64,000 nt of DNA from Shimia_B sp038528385. Lineage in GTDB: Bacteria > Pseudomonadota > Alphaproteobacteria > Rhodobacterales > Rhodobacteraceae. Location of the stretch: NCBI GenBank assembly GCA_038528385.1, contig JBCBET010000001.1, positions 124,001 through 188,000 of the forward strand, written 5' to 3'. The translations under genes were made by a program, and so were the position numbers. Shown piece by piece: positions 1-9,898 of this stretch. Position 1 is the first letter of the stretch. Each line of letters begins with the position of its first letter. Below the pieces are notes generated by a model. That model ran no database searches. It was not told where the DNA came from and saw only the letters and a list, made by a program, of their open reading frames with translations.

Positions 1-1060
1 CGAGCGAGGCGGCGTGGGAGCAGGAGCAAAGCACGAGGGTGCCGCCCGGCGCCACGAGCGGCGCGGCGAGACGCGCGGTCTTTTCATAGGCGCGCAGCCC
101 CGCCTCCAGAGCGGGCTTGGCCGGTGCAAAGGCGGGCGGGTCGCAGACGACATGGTCAAAGCGCGCGCCCTCCGACCCGAGCCGCGCCAGTACGTCGAAT
201 GCATCGCCCTGCTCGGTGCGGTACCGATCCTCGGCAGCCATGCGCCGCGCCCCTTCCTCCGCGAGCGCGAGGGCCGGGGCGGAGCCGTCCACCGCTGTCA
301 CCTCAGCCGCGCCTGCCGCAAGTGCCGCGAGCCCGAAGCCGCCCACATGGGAAAACACGTCGAGCACCTGCCCGCCGGCCACGAGTTTCTGCAGGAATGC
401 GTGGTTCGGACGCTGGTCGTAGAAGAGCCCGGTTTTCTGCCCCTCCATGAGATCGGCCATGTAGATCGCGCCGTTCATGGGCACGGGGATCGGGCCCTCG
501 GGCGGTTGGCCCGCGATCACCTCACGAAGCTCCTGCAGGCCCTCGAGGCTCCGCGCCCGACCCGTGCCGTTCAGAATGACCGTGGACATGCCGAGCCCGG
601 CGAGCGCCGCTGCGAACTCCGCCTTGCGCCTGTCGGCCCAGGCCGCGTTGGCCTGCAGCACCGCCACCTCCCCGAAGCGGTCGATAACCACCCCGGGCAG
701 GCCGTCTCCCTCCGCGTGGACGAGCCTGTAGAACGGCGCGTCGTAGATCCGCTCACGGAGCGCCAGCGCCTGCGTCAGCTTCGCGGCGATCCAACCGGCG
801 TCTACGGCCTCTGCCGGGTCGCGCGTTAGGATGCGCCCGGCGATCTTGGACCCCATGTTGACCGCCACCGTGCCGATGGGCGCGCGGCCCGCATCCTCGA
901 GCAGCGCCAGCGCGCCCGCCGCGAGCGCCTTGGTGCGCCGATCGAGCACGAGCTCGTTGGCATAGACCCACGGCCCGCCATGGCGCAGGCGGCGCGCATC
1001 GGCCTTGGGGCGCAGGCGAATGACGGGGAGATCGGGCAAAGCGGAAAGGGGCGGCTCCAT
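1..1060 (-). CDS. Class I SAM-dependent rRNA methyltransferase, RlmI-like (C-terminus beyond window)
   Basis: About 353 residues are visible and the 3' end runs off the left edge; the RlmI/RlmK family is about 400 residues long. The N-terminal 75 or so residues read as a PUA-like RNA-binding domain. A Rossmann methyltransferase follows, with SAM motif I (DVFSHVGGFGL), motif IV (CDPPAF) and a conserved CSCSH segment near the visible end. The family makes 5-methylcytosine in 23S rRNA with SAM as donor, in the cytosol. The start is the ATG that gives MEPPLSALPDLPVIRL. The exact target base cannot be read from the sequence. Family assignment is confident; the specific enzyme name is inference. 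Confidence 0.85.
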   Translation of the reverse strand, partial: MEPPLSALPDLPVIRLRPKADARRLRHGGPWVYANELVLDRRTKALAAGALALLEDAGRAPIGTVAVNMGSKIAGRILTRDPAEAVDAGWIAAKLTQALALRERIYDAPFYRLVHAEGDGLPGVVIDRFGEVAVLQANAAWADRRKAEFAAALAGLGMSTVILNGTGRARSLEGLQELREVIAGQPPEGPIPVPMNGAIYMADLMEGQKTGLFYDQRPNHAFLQKLVAGGQVLDVFSHVGGFGLAALAAGAAEVTAVDGSAPALALAEEGARRMAAEDRYRTEQGDAFDVLARLGSEGARFDHVVCDPPAFAPAKPALEAGLRAYEKTARLAAPLVAPGGTLVLCSCSHAASL

Positions 1061-1102
1061 GCCACCCCTCTACTGTCTTCATCCGGCGATGTGTAGCGCG
1101 CG

Positions 1103-1708
1103 CTAGAGTTCCGTGGCGACGGCCAGCGGGCGCGACAGTTCCGCCTTGATGACCTCGGCCAGGTGCCCGGAGATCCGGATCTTCTGCCCGTTGCCCCCGC
1201 GGTCGGATTCAATCGCCGCGCGACCGCCGAGCGCCGCGAGATCGGCGTTGATGCGCCGCGTCGGCACGATGATCGCGCCGGTTTCGGCGTCGCGCACCGT
1301 GAGGTCGAAGCGGATCGAATGCACCCCACCCACCGTGTACCGGGCCTTTTCCGTGAGCGCATGGAAGCGCGCCACCTCGATGTCGACGTGCACTGGCTGG
1401 ACGCCCTCCAGCTCGCGCGTGCCGCGCTCGAAGGCGGTTCCCATGAGTTCGCTGACCTGGGCGTAGCGGTCGCCCATGGGATCACCGCGCCAGACGATGT
1501 CGGCGATGGGATAGTAGCTGTTGGCCTCCGACACGCGCAGGTCGCGCGGCACCGCCACGCGCAGCTCGGTGACGTCGAAGGACGGTTGGATTTCCTGGAA
1601 GCCGGGCACCTCGAGCGGCGCGGAGCGCGTGGCCGTGTCCACGGCGGCGCAGGCGGCGAGCGACGCGGCGATGCAGGCGAAAGCGCAAGCGCGCAGGATA
1701 CGGGTCAT
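1103..1708 (-). CDS. Predicted lipoprotein (DUF6778-like)
   Basis: A protein of about 201 residues with a signal peptide ending in a lipobox (SLAAC, followed by AAVD), so it should be lipid-anchored after export. I chose the third in-frame ATG because AAGGGA lies six bases upstream of it; two upstream ATGs would add five residues. The mature part is a mixed alpha/beta protein without catalytic motifs I recognise. It resembles short lipoproteins conserved in Rhodobacterales and annotated as DUF6778, but that family name comes from memory of its general look. It is divergent from edd across a 244-base regulatory gap. Function unknown. Confidence 0.75.
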   Translation of the reverse strand: MTRILRACAFACIAASLAACAAVDTATRSAPLEVPGFQEIQPSFDVTELRVAVPRDLRVSEANSYYPIADIVWRGDPMGDRYAQVSELMGTAFERGTRELEGVQPVHVDIEVARFHALTEKARYTVGGVHSIRFDLTVRDAETGAIIVPTRRINADLAALGGRAAIESDRGGNGQKIRISGHLAEVIKAELSRPLAVATEL

Positions 1709-1773
1709 GCTCATTCCCTTCATGTGATCCGAACGGATTGTTTCCGGGTTGGACGCAAAAGGGGGCTGAATTG

Positions 1774-1796
1774 CGGCAATTTCGGGAAAATTGCCG
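1774..1796. repeat. 9-bp inverted repeat in the lipoprotein/edd gap
   Basis: CGGCAATTT and AAATTGCCG are perfect inverted arms around a 5-base spacer, inside an unusually AT-rich patch of an otherwise GC-rich divergent intergenic region. It could be an operator for the leftward lipoprotein gene or a small dispersed repeat; similar AT-rich wording occurs near 32.05 kb. Confidence 0.45.
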
Positions 1797-1875
1797 GAAT
1801 TGTGGGGGAAAGCTCCCTATCTGTTGCAGTGCAGGAGGGTGTTGCGGGCGGTCGCGCAACAACGAGCCTGGCCTC

Positions 1876-1889
1876 CGTTAGCGCTATCA
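1876..1889. promoter_or_regulatory. LacI-family (CceR-type) operator upstream of edd
   Basis: CGTTAGCGCTATCA is a near-perfect palindrome centred on AGCGCT (GTTAGC/GCTATC, one mismatch), 63 bases before the edd start. The shape TGTTAGCGNTAACA is what I recall for CceR, the LacI-family regulator of Entner-Doudoroff and central carbon genes in Rhodobacter relatives, which responds to 6-phosphogluconate. Assignment to CceR is inference from position and motif. Confidence 0.55.
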
Positions 1890-1952
1890 TATCCGCGCCG
1901 ACCATGCTATGCGCCCGCCAAAGCCAGTTCCTTCCCAAGAGGAGAACCCGCA

Positions 1953-3758
<1,806 letters not shown>

Positions 3759-3839
3759 GGACGCCGTGACTGTCCATCGAAAACGCGCGGCTCCCGCGGG
3801 AAGACGAAGAGAACTCAACCCCAGGCAGGAACGACGCCC

Positions 3840-4493
3840 GTGACCCCCGAACAACAATCCACCGTCGCCGCAGAGATCTGCTCGGCCGCGCCCGTAATCC
3901 CGGTCCTCGTCGTGGAGGACGCCGCCCGGGCCGCGCCCCTCGCGCGGGCACTCGTGGCCGGCGGCGCGCCCGCCCTCGAGGTCACGCTGCGCACGCCCGC
4001 GGCCCTCGACGCCATCCGTGAGATGGCCGGCGTCGAGGGAGGCATGGTGGGAGCCGGAACGCTCCTCACCGGGCGCGACGTGGAAGACGCCAAGGCCGCC
4101 GGTGCCACATTCGGCGTCTCGCCGGGATCGACCGCCGACGTCATCGACGCCTGCATCGCCAACGACCTCCCGCTCCTGCCCGGGGCGGCCACGGCCACGG
4201 AGGTGATGGCGCTGCTCGCGCAGGGCTACACCGTCCAGAAGTTCTTTCCCGCAGAGGCCGCGGGCGGCGTCACATTGCTGAGCAGCTTCGCCTCCCCGCT
4301 CCCGCAGGTGCGGTTCTGCCCCACGGGCGGCGTGAGCCCCGCGAACGCGGCCACCTACCTCTCACTGCCCAACGTGATCTGCGTGGGCGGCTCGTGGCTC
4401 GCCCCGAAGGAGGCCGTGGGCTCCGGCGACTGGCCCGCCGTCGAGGCCCTGGCGCGCGAGGCCTCCACCCTCGGTCGGGCCGCGCGCGCCTAG
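3840..4493 (+). CDS. eda: KDPG aldolase (2-dehydro-3-deoxy-phosphogluconate aldolase)
   Basis: A 217-residue class I aldolase that splits KDPG into pyruvate and glyceraldehyde 3-phosphate, completing the Entner-Doudoroff pathway begun by the upstream gene. Family landmarks are LEVTLRTPAAL (Glu and Arg of the active site), LLPGAATATEV and the Schiff-base lysine in VQKFFPAE, followed by the phosphate-binding CPTGGVSP loop. It starts with GTG, preceded by AGGCAGGA. The 81-base gap after edd shows no terminator, so the two are probably co-transcribed. Its TAG stop shares four bases (CTAG) with the stop of the convergent gene. Confidence 0.96.
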   Translation: MTPEQQSTVAAEICSAAPVIPVLVVEDAARAAPLARALVAGGAPALEVTLRTPAALDAIREMAGVEGGMVGAGTLLTGRDVEDAKAAGATFGVSPGSTADVIDACIANDLPLLPGAATATEVMALLAQGYTVQKFFPAEAAGGVTLLSSFASPLPQVRFCPTGGVSPANAATYLSLPNVICVGGSWLAPKEAVGSGDWPAVEALAREASTLGRAARA

Positions 4494-4756
4494 GCCAGCC
4501 GCGCCTTGCGCCCGCCTCGGCGCCCCGTCGCGGGCGGTGTCTCCAGCGCAGCGCGCAAGGTGTGCGTCATGGGATGGGCCGGCGCCTCGTCCCCGTAGGC
4601 CTCAAGAAGAAATCGGATGCGGGCCAGCGTGTCGGCCCCCTCGGCCACGCCGATCGCCCAGTCGAGAAAGATCGAGCGGCATTCGCCGCCGGTGATGCCC
4701 TCGATGCGGTAGCTTTCACGGATGAGCCCTTTCGGGTCGGCGTCTTGCATGTCCAT
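4490..4756 (-). CDS. Small conserved hypothetical protein downstream of glnE
   Basis: An 88-residue acidic N-terminal protein with a basic tail (GRRGGRKARLA). The core has a short helical stretch around SIFLDWAIGV and FLLEAYGDEAPAHPMTHTLRAAL, and no signal peptide or membrane segment. The start is the first of two close ATGs; AGAGGAAGAGG lies just upstream. It sits 26 bases after the glnE stop in the same direction, so it is probably transcribed with glnE. I do not recognise a named family, and I infer no function from its position beside glnE. Confidence 0.75.
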   Translation of the reverse strand: MDMQDADPKGLIRESYRIEGITGGECRSIFLDWAIGVAEGADTLARIRFLLEAYGDEAPAHPMTHTLRAALETPPATGRRGGRKARLA

Positions 4757-4782
4757 GGGCCTCTTCCTCTCCCGTCCTGCGC

Positions 4783-7494
4783 TCAGGTAGCCGCGCCGCC
4801 GTTCGGGGCAAGCGCGGCCTCGATCCGTGCCACCGCGGCCTCCGCGCCAGCCGCGAGGTCGGCGATGAGCGCGGCCTCGCTTTCGGTCCCGGTGCTGCGC
4901 AGGATGAGCGCCATGGCTGTGCGGCCCACCGCCGCGCCATCCGCTCCGCGGAGCCCGATCAGCGCCGCACCCGTGCGCACGCGCCAAAGCTGCGAACCGT
5001 GGGCCAAGAGCGCTGGTGCGCCGGCGACGCCGGTGAGCTGATCCGCGACGCCCCGCGCGTCCCTACCCGCAAGGAGCGCCTGCATCTGCGCGAAAAGCTC
5101 GAGATCCTGGAGCCGCCCGGGCCCGTCCTTGGCCGTGAGCCCTCCTGCGCCGGGCCGCGCGGCAAAGATGCGCGCGCGCATATCGGCCACGTCGGTCCTG
5201 ACCTTTTCGGCGTTTTTCGGCGCAGCGAGCAAGGCGCAGCGAAAGGCCTCGATTCGCTCCCGCAGCGCTGCGCTGCCGGCCACGCCCCGCGCCCGCGTCA
5301 GCGCCAGGTGCTCCCAGGTCCAGGCCTCCTCGCGCTGATACCGCTCCCAGGACGCCACGGAGACCGCCACTGGCCCGTTGCGGCCCGAGGGTCTGAGCCG
5401 CATGTCCACCTCGTAGAGCCGCCCCTGCGCCATGGGCGCGCTGAGCGCAGTGATCAGCGCCTGAGTGAGCCGCGCGAAGTAGCTGCGCACCGTCAGGGGC
5501 CGCGGCCCGGCGGAGCTTTCCTCCCCCGCAGCATCATAGATCAGGATGAGATCGAGATCGGAGGCGGCGTGGAGCCGCCCGGCCCCGAGAGAGCCCATGG
5601 CCACCACCGCCGCCCCCTGCCCCGGTTCCGGCCCGTGCTTGCGCGCGAAGTCCGCGGTCACCACCGGCCATAGACCTGCCACCACTGCCTCCGCCAGATC
5701 GGCGTATTGCCGCCCGGCCTCCTCGGCTCCGATGAGCCCACGGAGGTGATGCACGCCGATGCGAAAATGCATTTCCTTGGCCCAGCTGCGCGCGGCGTCG
5801 AGGCGGGCCTCGTAGTCGTCCTCCCGCCCGAGCCGGTCGGCGAGTGTTTCCGTGAGCGCCGCGACCCCGGGCCAGGGCGAGAAGAAGCTGCCGCCGATGA
5901 CCGCGTCGAGCACCGCGGCATTGCGGCCCAGATACTCGGCGAGCGCGGGCGCCGTGGTGACGATGTCGGTGAGGAGCTCGACAAGCTGCGGATTGGCCTC
6001 GAAGAGCGAAAAGACCTGCACGCCAGCGGGCAGCCCCGCGAGGAAGGCATCGAAATGGCCGAGCGCGCGGGCAGGCTCCCGCGCCGCCTCCAGCCGCGAC
6101 AGGATCGCCGGGCGCAGCCGCTCGAAGAGCCGCGCCGCGCGCGGGGAGCGCAGCGCGGGATAGCTCAGCCAGCGCTGGGTGATCTCATCGCCGAAGGCGG
6201 CGGTGGCGGCGCCGCGCCCCGTCACGGGTTTCGGCGCGAAGAAAGGCTCGCAGAGGGCGTGCGACGCCTCCAGATCCTCCCTGAGACGCGCCTCCAGCGT
6301 GGCGCGTTCGGTGCCCATGAAGGCCGCGAGCCTGTCGAAGCCGTGATCGGTTTGCGGTAAAGCATGGGTCTGGGCATCCCTGAGCATTTGCAGTCGGTGC
6401 TCCACCTCCCGGTGCCTCGTGTAGGCGGCGCTCAGCGTCTGGGACACGTCCCGGGGCACCCAGTCCGCCGCCTCCAGGGCCGCCAGCGCCTCTTGCGTTC
6501 CCCGCGCGCGCAGCCGGGCGTCCCGCCCGCCGGAGATCAATTGGCGCGTCTGCACGAAGAACTCTATCTCCCGGATGCCGCCGCGCCCGAGCTTCATGTC
6601 GTGGCCCGGCAGCGTGATCGGGCCCGAGAGGCCGTGATGGCTGCGGATTTTCAGGAGGATGTCGTGGGCGTCCTCGATGGCCGCGAAATCGAGATAGCGG
6701 CGCCAGACGAAGGGACGCAGCGCCGCGAGAAAACGCGCTCCGGCGTCCCGGTCCCCGGCGGCCGCGCGCGCCTTGATGAAGGCCGCACGCTCCCAGGTGC
6801 GCCCGAGCGCCTCATAATAAGTCTCCGCGAACCGCGTGGTGACGACGATCGGGGTCACCGCGGCGTCGGGGCGCAGGCGCAGATCGGTGCGGAAGACATA
6901 GCCGCCCTGGGTGACGTCCGAGAGGCGGCGCATGGCGGCGCGCACGGCGCGGATGAGGAGGCTGCGCCGCGTGCCCGCCTCGCTCGCCTCGAGGCCGTGG
7001 TCGTCCATCATGCAGATGAGGTCGATGTCGGAGGAATAGTTCAGCTCGTGCGCGCCCATCTTGCCCATGGCGAGGACGAAGAGCCCGGTCTCCGCGGGCA
7101 GCTTTCCGCGGGCCTCAAGCGGGGCGAGCTCCGCCGCGATCGCCCGCTCCACGGCGCGGTCGGCGAAGTCGGTGAGCGCGGCCGTGACCCGCGGCAGATC
7201 CCAGACGCCGCCCAGATCGAGAAGCGCCACGAGGGCCGCCATGCGCCGCTTGGCCCTGCGCATTTCTTCTTGGGTCTCGCCAAGGGAGAGCGCGGCGAGC
7301 GCCGCGTCCGGGGCGTCCATGGCCTGCGCGATCCAGTCGGGCTCCGCGCCGAGAATGCCGTGGAGGTAGGGGCTGCACCCCGCCGCGCCGCCCACGAGGT
7401 CGCGCAGCGGTCCGGCCGGGTAGAGCGGGGCCACCTCCGCGGCGCGCTCGCGTTCGAAGGGCGTGGGCCAGCGGGTGATCGCGGCGGTCGTCAT
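4783..7494 (-). CDS. glnE: Bifunctional glutamine synthetase adenylyltransferase/deadenylase
   Basis: A 903-residue enzyme that adds AMP to, or removes it from, glutamine synthetase in answer to PII signalling, tuning nitrogen assimilation. Two nucleotidyltransferase domains are visible: an N-terminal one with SDIDLICMMDD near residue 160 (deadenylation) and a C-terminal one with SDLDLILIYD near residue 645 (adenylylation), each followed by a helical domain. The length is typical for alphaproteobacteria. The start ATG is the first in frame; the 89 bases to the divergent ybaK-like gene must hold both promoters. Confidence 0.96.
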   Translation of the reverse strand: MTTAAITRWPTPFERERAAEVAPLYPAGPLRDLVGGAAGCSPYLHGILGAEPDWIAQAMDAPDAALAALSLGETQEEMRRAKRRMAALVALLDLGGVWDLPRVTAALTDFADRAVERAIAAELAPLEARGKLPAETGLFVLAMGKMGAHELNYSSDIDLICMMDDHGLEASEAGTRRSLLIRAVRAAMRRLSDVTQGGYVFRTDLRLRPDAAVTPIVVTTRFAETYYEALGRTWERAAFIKARAAAGDRDAGARFLAALRPFVWRRYLDFAAIEDAHDILLKIRSHHGLSGPITLPGHDMKLGRGGIREIEFFVQTRQLISGGRDARLRARGTQEALAALEAADWVPRDVSQTLSAAYTRHREVEHRLQMLRDAQTHALPQTDHGFDRLAAFMGTERATLEARLREDLEASHALCEPFFAPKPVTGRGAATAAFGDEITQRWLSYPALRSPRAARLFERLRPAILSRLEAAREPARALGHFDAFLAGLPAGVQVFSLFEANPQLVELLTDIVTTAPALAEYLGRNAAVLDAVIGGSFFSPWPGVAALTETLADRLGREDDYEARLDAARSWAKEMHFRIGVHHLRGLIGAEEAGRQYADLAEAVVAGLWPVVTADFARKHGPEPGQGAAVVAMGSLGAGRLHAASDLDLILIYDAAGEESSAGPRPLTVRSYFARLTQALITALSAPMAQGRLYEVDMRLRPSGRNGPVAVSVASWERYQREEAWTWEHLALTRARGVAGSAALRERIEAFRCALLAAPKNAEKVRTDVADMRARIFAARPGAGGLTAKDGPGRLQDLELFAQMQALLAGRDARGVADQLTGVAGAPALLAHGSQLWRVRTGAALIGLRGADGAAVGRTAMALILRSTGTESEAALIADLAAGAEAAVARIEAALAPNGGAAT

Positions 7495-7583
7495 GGGGCC
7501 ATAGACGCGCGCGGGGCTGGCGAGGTCAATCCGCCGCCGCTAGGGTCGCGCGACCGGACGGTTGGAGCGCAGGGGGACACGCC

Positions 7584-8066
7584 ATGTCAAAGAGCTTGAA
7601 GCGCGTGGCGCGCGCCTTGGAGGAGATCGGCCTTCGGACCGAGATCGTGGAGGTGGGCGCGGCGCGCACCGCCTCCGAAGCCGCGGCCTCCCTCGGATGC
7701 GCGGTGGACCAGATCGCCAACTCGATCATCCTCGTGGGGCAGAGGACGGGCCAGGTGAAGCTCTTTCTCACCTCGGGGGCCCACCGCGTGGACCTGGCGC
7801 GCGCCGCGGCGGCGGCGGGCGAACCCCTGGGCAAGGCCGATGCGGGCGTGATCCGCGCGCAGACGGGCTTTGCCATCGGGGGTGTGTCGCCCGTGGGTCA
7901 CACCGCGCCCCTGCCCGCCTGGATCGACCCGCACCTTCTGTGTTTCGGGCGAGTTTACGTGGCCGCGGGCACGCCGCGCCACCTCTTCGGCCTGACGCCG
8001 GCGGAACTCGTGGAAATTACCGGCGGCCAAGTCATTGATGTGACTGAGACATCCAAGGCAATGTAA
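7584..8066 (+). CDS. YbaK/EbsC-type aminoacyl-tRNA deacylase
   Basis: A 160-residue single-domain protein of the YbaK/ProX editing superfamily, which hydrolyses mischarged tRNA (for example Cys-tRNA-Pro). Visible landmarks are the N-terminal helix (MSKSLKRVARALEEIG), ANSIILVGQ, KLFLTSGAHRVDL, the conserved lysine region EPLGKAD, and GFAIGGVSPVGH. The last motif is the family's substrate loop. AGGGGGA precedes the ATG. The exact tRNA substrate cannot be told from sequence; several Rhodobacterales paralogs differ here. Confidence 0.88.
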   Translation: MSKSLKRVARALEEIGLRTEIVEVGAARTASEAAASLGCAVDQIANSIILVGQRTGQVKLFLTSGAHRVDLARAAAAAGEPLGKADAGVIRAQTGFAIGGVSPVGHTAPLPAWIDPHLLCFGRVYVAAGTPRHLFGLTPAELVEITGGQVIDVTETSKAM

Positions 8067-8120
8067 AAAAGTTTCACATTTTCTCTTGCGGCAGGGACGC
8101 CGGGCTCTCATATTGCGGAT

Positions 8121-8135
8121 GTGAAAGGAATTCAC
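8121..8135. promoter_or_regulatory. Inverted repeat before the DUF2852 gene
   Basis: GTGAA-AGGAA-TTCAC is a perfect 5-bp inverted repeat 30 bases before the start codon at 8166, and its TTCACATT half recurs at 8073-8080. Just upstream, CTTG (8085-8088) and CTCATAT (8107-8113) with 18 bases between resemble an RpoH-type promoter. Both readings rest on short matches. Confidence 0.35.
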
Positions 8136-8165
8136 ATTACCTCAACCGCCCCTCAGGAGATCACG

Positions 8166-8630
8166 ATGTCCACCCTTGCCACTGCCACACATGACGAGAC
8201 GTTTCGCCGCTCGAATTGGTTTTCCCGCGCGGAGGCCTGGCTCGATGCACGGGGCCGCGGCGCGTGGATCGCAGCCATGGTGCTCGGCTTCATCTTCTTC
8301 TGGCCCGTGGGCCTTGCTCTGGTGATCTACATGACCGTGACCAATAAATGGGGCCGCTCGGCGTGGTCCTGCGGCCGCCGCGCCGCATCCATGTCCTCGG
8401 CGGCCTCCGCCATGAAATCCTCCGGCAACGCTGCCTTCGACGCCTACAAGGCCGACACGCTGCGCCGCCTCGAGGAGGAGCAGGAGAGCTTCGAGGCCTT
8501 CCTCGAGCGGCTCCGCGCCGCCAAGGACAAGGCCGAGTTCGACCAGTTCATGGACGAACGTGCCAAGACCGCCGGCGACGACGCCGAGGGGTCCGGGGAC
8601 GGCGACAAAGGCACCGGAACGCAGCACTGA
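8166..8630 (+). CDS. DUF2852 small membrane protein
   Basis: A 154-residue protein. Residues about 10-60 match the DUF2852 pattern (FRRSNWFSRAEAWLD, then the membrane segment AWIAAMVLGFIFFWPVGLALVIYM and TNKW). The C-terminal half is a charged, helical module beginning SSGNAAFDAYKADTLRRLEEEQ and ending in an acidic tail. That module recurs in the next gene on a different membrane anchor. CAGGAGA precedes the ATG; upstream in-frame ATGs lack a ribosome site. Function unknown; the DUF assignment is from motif memory. Confidence 0.82.
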   Translation: MSTLATATHDETFRRSNWFSRAEAWLDARGRGAWIAAMVLGFIFFWPVGLALVIYMTVTNKWGRSAWSCGRRAASMSSAASAMKSSGNAAFDAYKADTLRRLEEEQESFEAFLERLRAAKDKAEFDQFMDERAKTAGDDAEGSGDGDKGTGTQH

Positions 8631-8637
8631 CCCATGC

Positions 8638-8664
8638 AAAGGGGCCGCCCGTCGCGGCCCCTTT
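8638..8664 (+). terminator. Hairpin between the two module-sharing genes
   Basis: A perfect 11-bp stem (AAAGGGGCCGC / GCGGCCCCTTT) around CCGTC, starting eight bases after the upstream stop. The T run is only three bases, so it may be a weak terminator or an mRNA 3' stabiliser. Confidence 0.6.
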
Positions 8665-8709
8665 CGCCAACGTCCTGGCTCCCGATGCCCCTTCACAGCG
8701 AGACCGATA

Positions 8710-9180
8710 ATGACGACCACGCTTCCACACGATAGCCTTTCCAGACCCGCAACCATTTCGAAACAGATGCCCACGCCCATGCCCAAAGCACCGCCCCGCG
8801 CGCATATCCTGTCCATCCTGCTCTTTGGCCTTTTCGCCATGCCCGTCTCGATCGTGGCGATCGTGCACTCCACCTTTTTCGGGATCGTGCTCACGGCCTT
8901 TCTCGGCGTCGTCTGGCTCCGCCTGTCGGGCATCGAGACCGGCACCCCCGTGGACGAGGCGCTCGGCGTGCTCGGGCCCAAGGCGGAACCGGGCACCCCG
9001 ATCCATTCCAGCGGCAATGCGAGCTTTGACGCCTACCGCGCCGAGCTCCTCCAGCGGCTGGAGAAGGAGCAGATGGCCTTCGACGGATTCCTCGACCGGC
9101 TCCGCGCGGCCAAGGACAAGACCGAGTTCGACGATTTCATGGAAGCCCGGGCGCAGGCCGCGCGCAGCGCCTCGGAGTGA
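8710..9180 (+). CDS. Small membrane protein sharing the C-terminal module of its neighbour
   Basis: A 156-residue protein with two hydrophobic segments (residues about 30-70: HILSILLFGLFAMPVSIVAIV, then TFFGIVLTAFLGVVWLRL). A helical C-terminal module begins SSGNASFDAYRAELLQRLEKEQ and continues FDGFLDRLRAAKDKTEFDDFMEARA. This half is clearly paralogous to the upstream DUF2852 protein, while the N-terminal half is not. The start is the ATG at the head of MTTTLPHD; no strong ribosome site is visible. Likely an inner-membrane protein with a cytosolic helical tail. Function unknown. Confidence 0.78.
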   Translation: MTTTLPHDSLSRPATISKQMPTPMPKAPPRAHILSILLFGLFAMPVSIVAIVHSTFFGIVLTAFLGVVWLRLSGIETGTPVDEALGVLGPKAEPGTPIHSSGNASFDAYRAELLQRLEKEQMAFDGFLDRLRAAKDKTEFDDFMEARAQAARSASE

Positions 9181-9271
9181 CCTCGCCGCCTGGGGCATGC
9201 GCCACGCGCGCGCGCGCGCCCCGGGCCATTCCACGCCTGCCCCGGGGAACCGGATGAGAGCCGTGCACAAG

Positions 9272-9736
9272 ATGACAGACCCCGCCATGACCATTCCCTA
9301 CGAAAATCTTCCCGACCCCCACCGCCAGGCCGGTTTCTATGCCGGGGTGCCGTTCAAACGCCTAGTTGCCTTTCTCATCGACACGCTGGTGGTGTTCGCC
9401 GCGGCGACGCTCGTTGCGCTTCTGAGCCTCGGGCTCTTCTTCTTCGTGTTCGTTTTCGTCATCACGGTCGTTGGGTTTTTCTACCGCGTGGGGACGCTGG
9501 CGAGCGGGTCGGCCACCTGGGGTATGCGCCTCGTGGGGATCGAGCTGCGCCGCCAGGACGGCGGCACGTTTTCGACGGGCGACGCGGTGCTTCACACGCT
9601 GGGCTTCTACGTCTCCATGGCGGTCGCGCCGCTGCAGCTCCTGTCGATCATCCTCATGCTCGTGACCGAGCGCGGCCAGGGGATCAGCGATCTTTTCTTC
9701 GGCACCGTGGCGCTGAACCGCATGGCGCGCGCCTGA
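9272..9736 (+). CDS. RDD-family membrane protein
   Basis: About 154 residues. LPDPHRQAGFYAGVPFKRLVAFLIDTLVV is the RDD-family opening (an Arg and an Asp flanking the first membrane helix), followed by two more hydrophobic segments and the conserved WGMRLVGIELRRQDGG loop. Family members are integral membrane proteins of mostly unknown role; some act in Na+/H+ exchange. The start is uncertain: ATGs at 9254, 9272 and 9287 are all in frame and none has an ideal ribosome site. The middle one keeps the usual short leader before LPDP. Confidence 0.8.
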   Translation: MTDPAMTIPYENLPDPHRQAGFYAGVPFKRLVAFLIDTLVVFAAATLVALLSLGLFFFVFVFVITVVGFFYRVGTLASGSATWGMRLVGIELRRQDGGTFSTGDAVLHTLGFYVSMAVAPLQLLSIILMLVTERGQGISDLFFGTVALNRMARA

Positions 9737-9898
9737 ACGCTGCCGGGACCGAGTGCGGCGCGGCTGGAGCCTCCCCATCCGGCCCGTGAGCGTCCCCGTG
9801 AGCGTCCTCGCGCGCGCCATAGGGTCCTTTTTATCTTTCTCCTTGCGAAGCGGGCCCGCGTTGCTAGGCTTCTGGGGTGATCCACGTCCGGAGCCACG

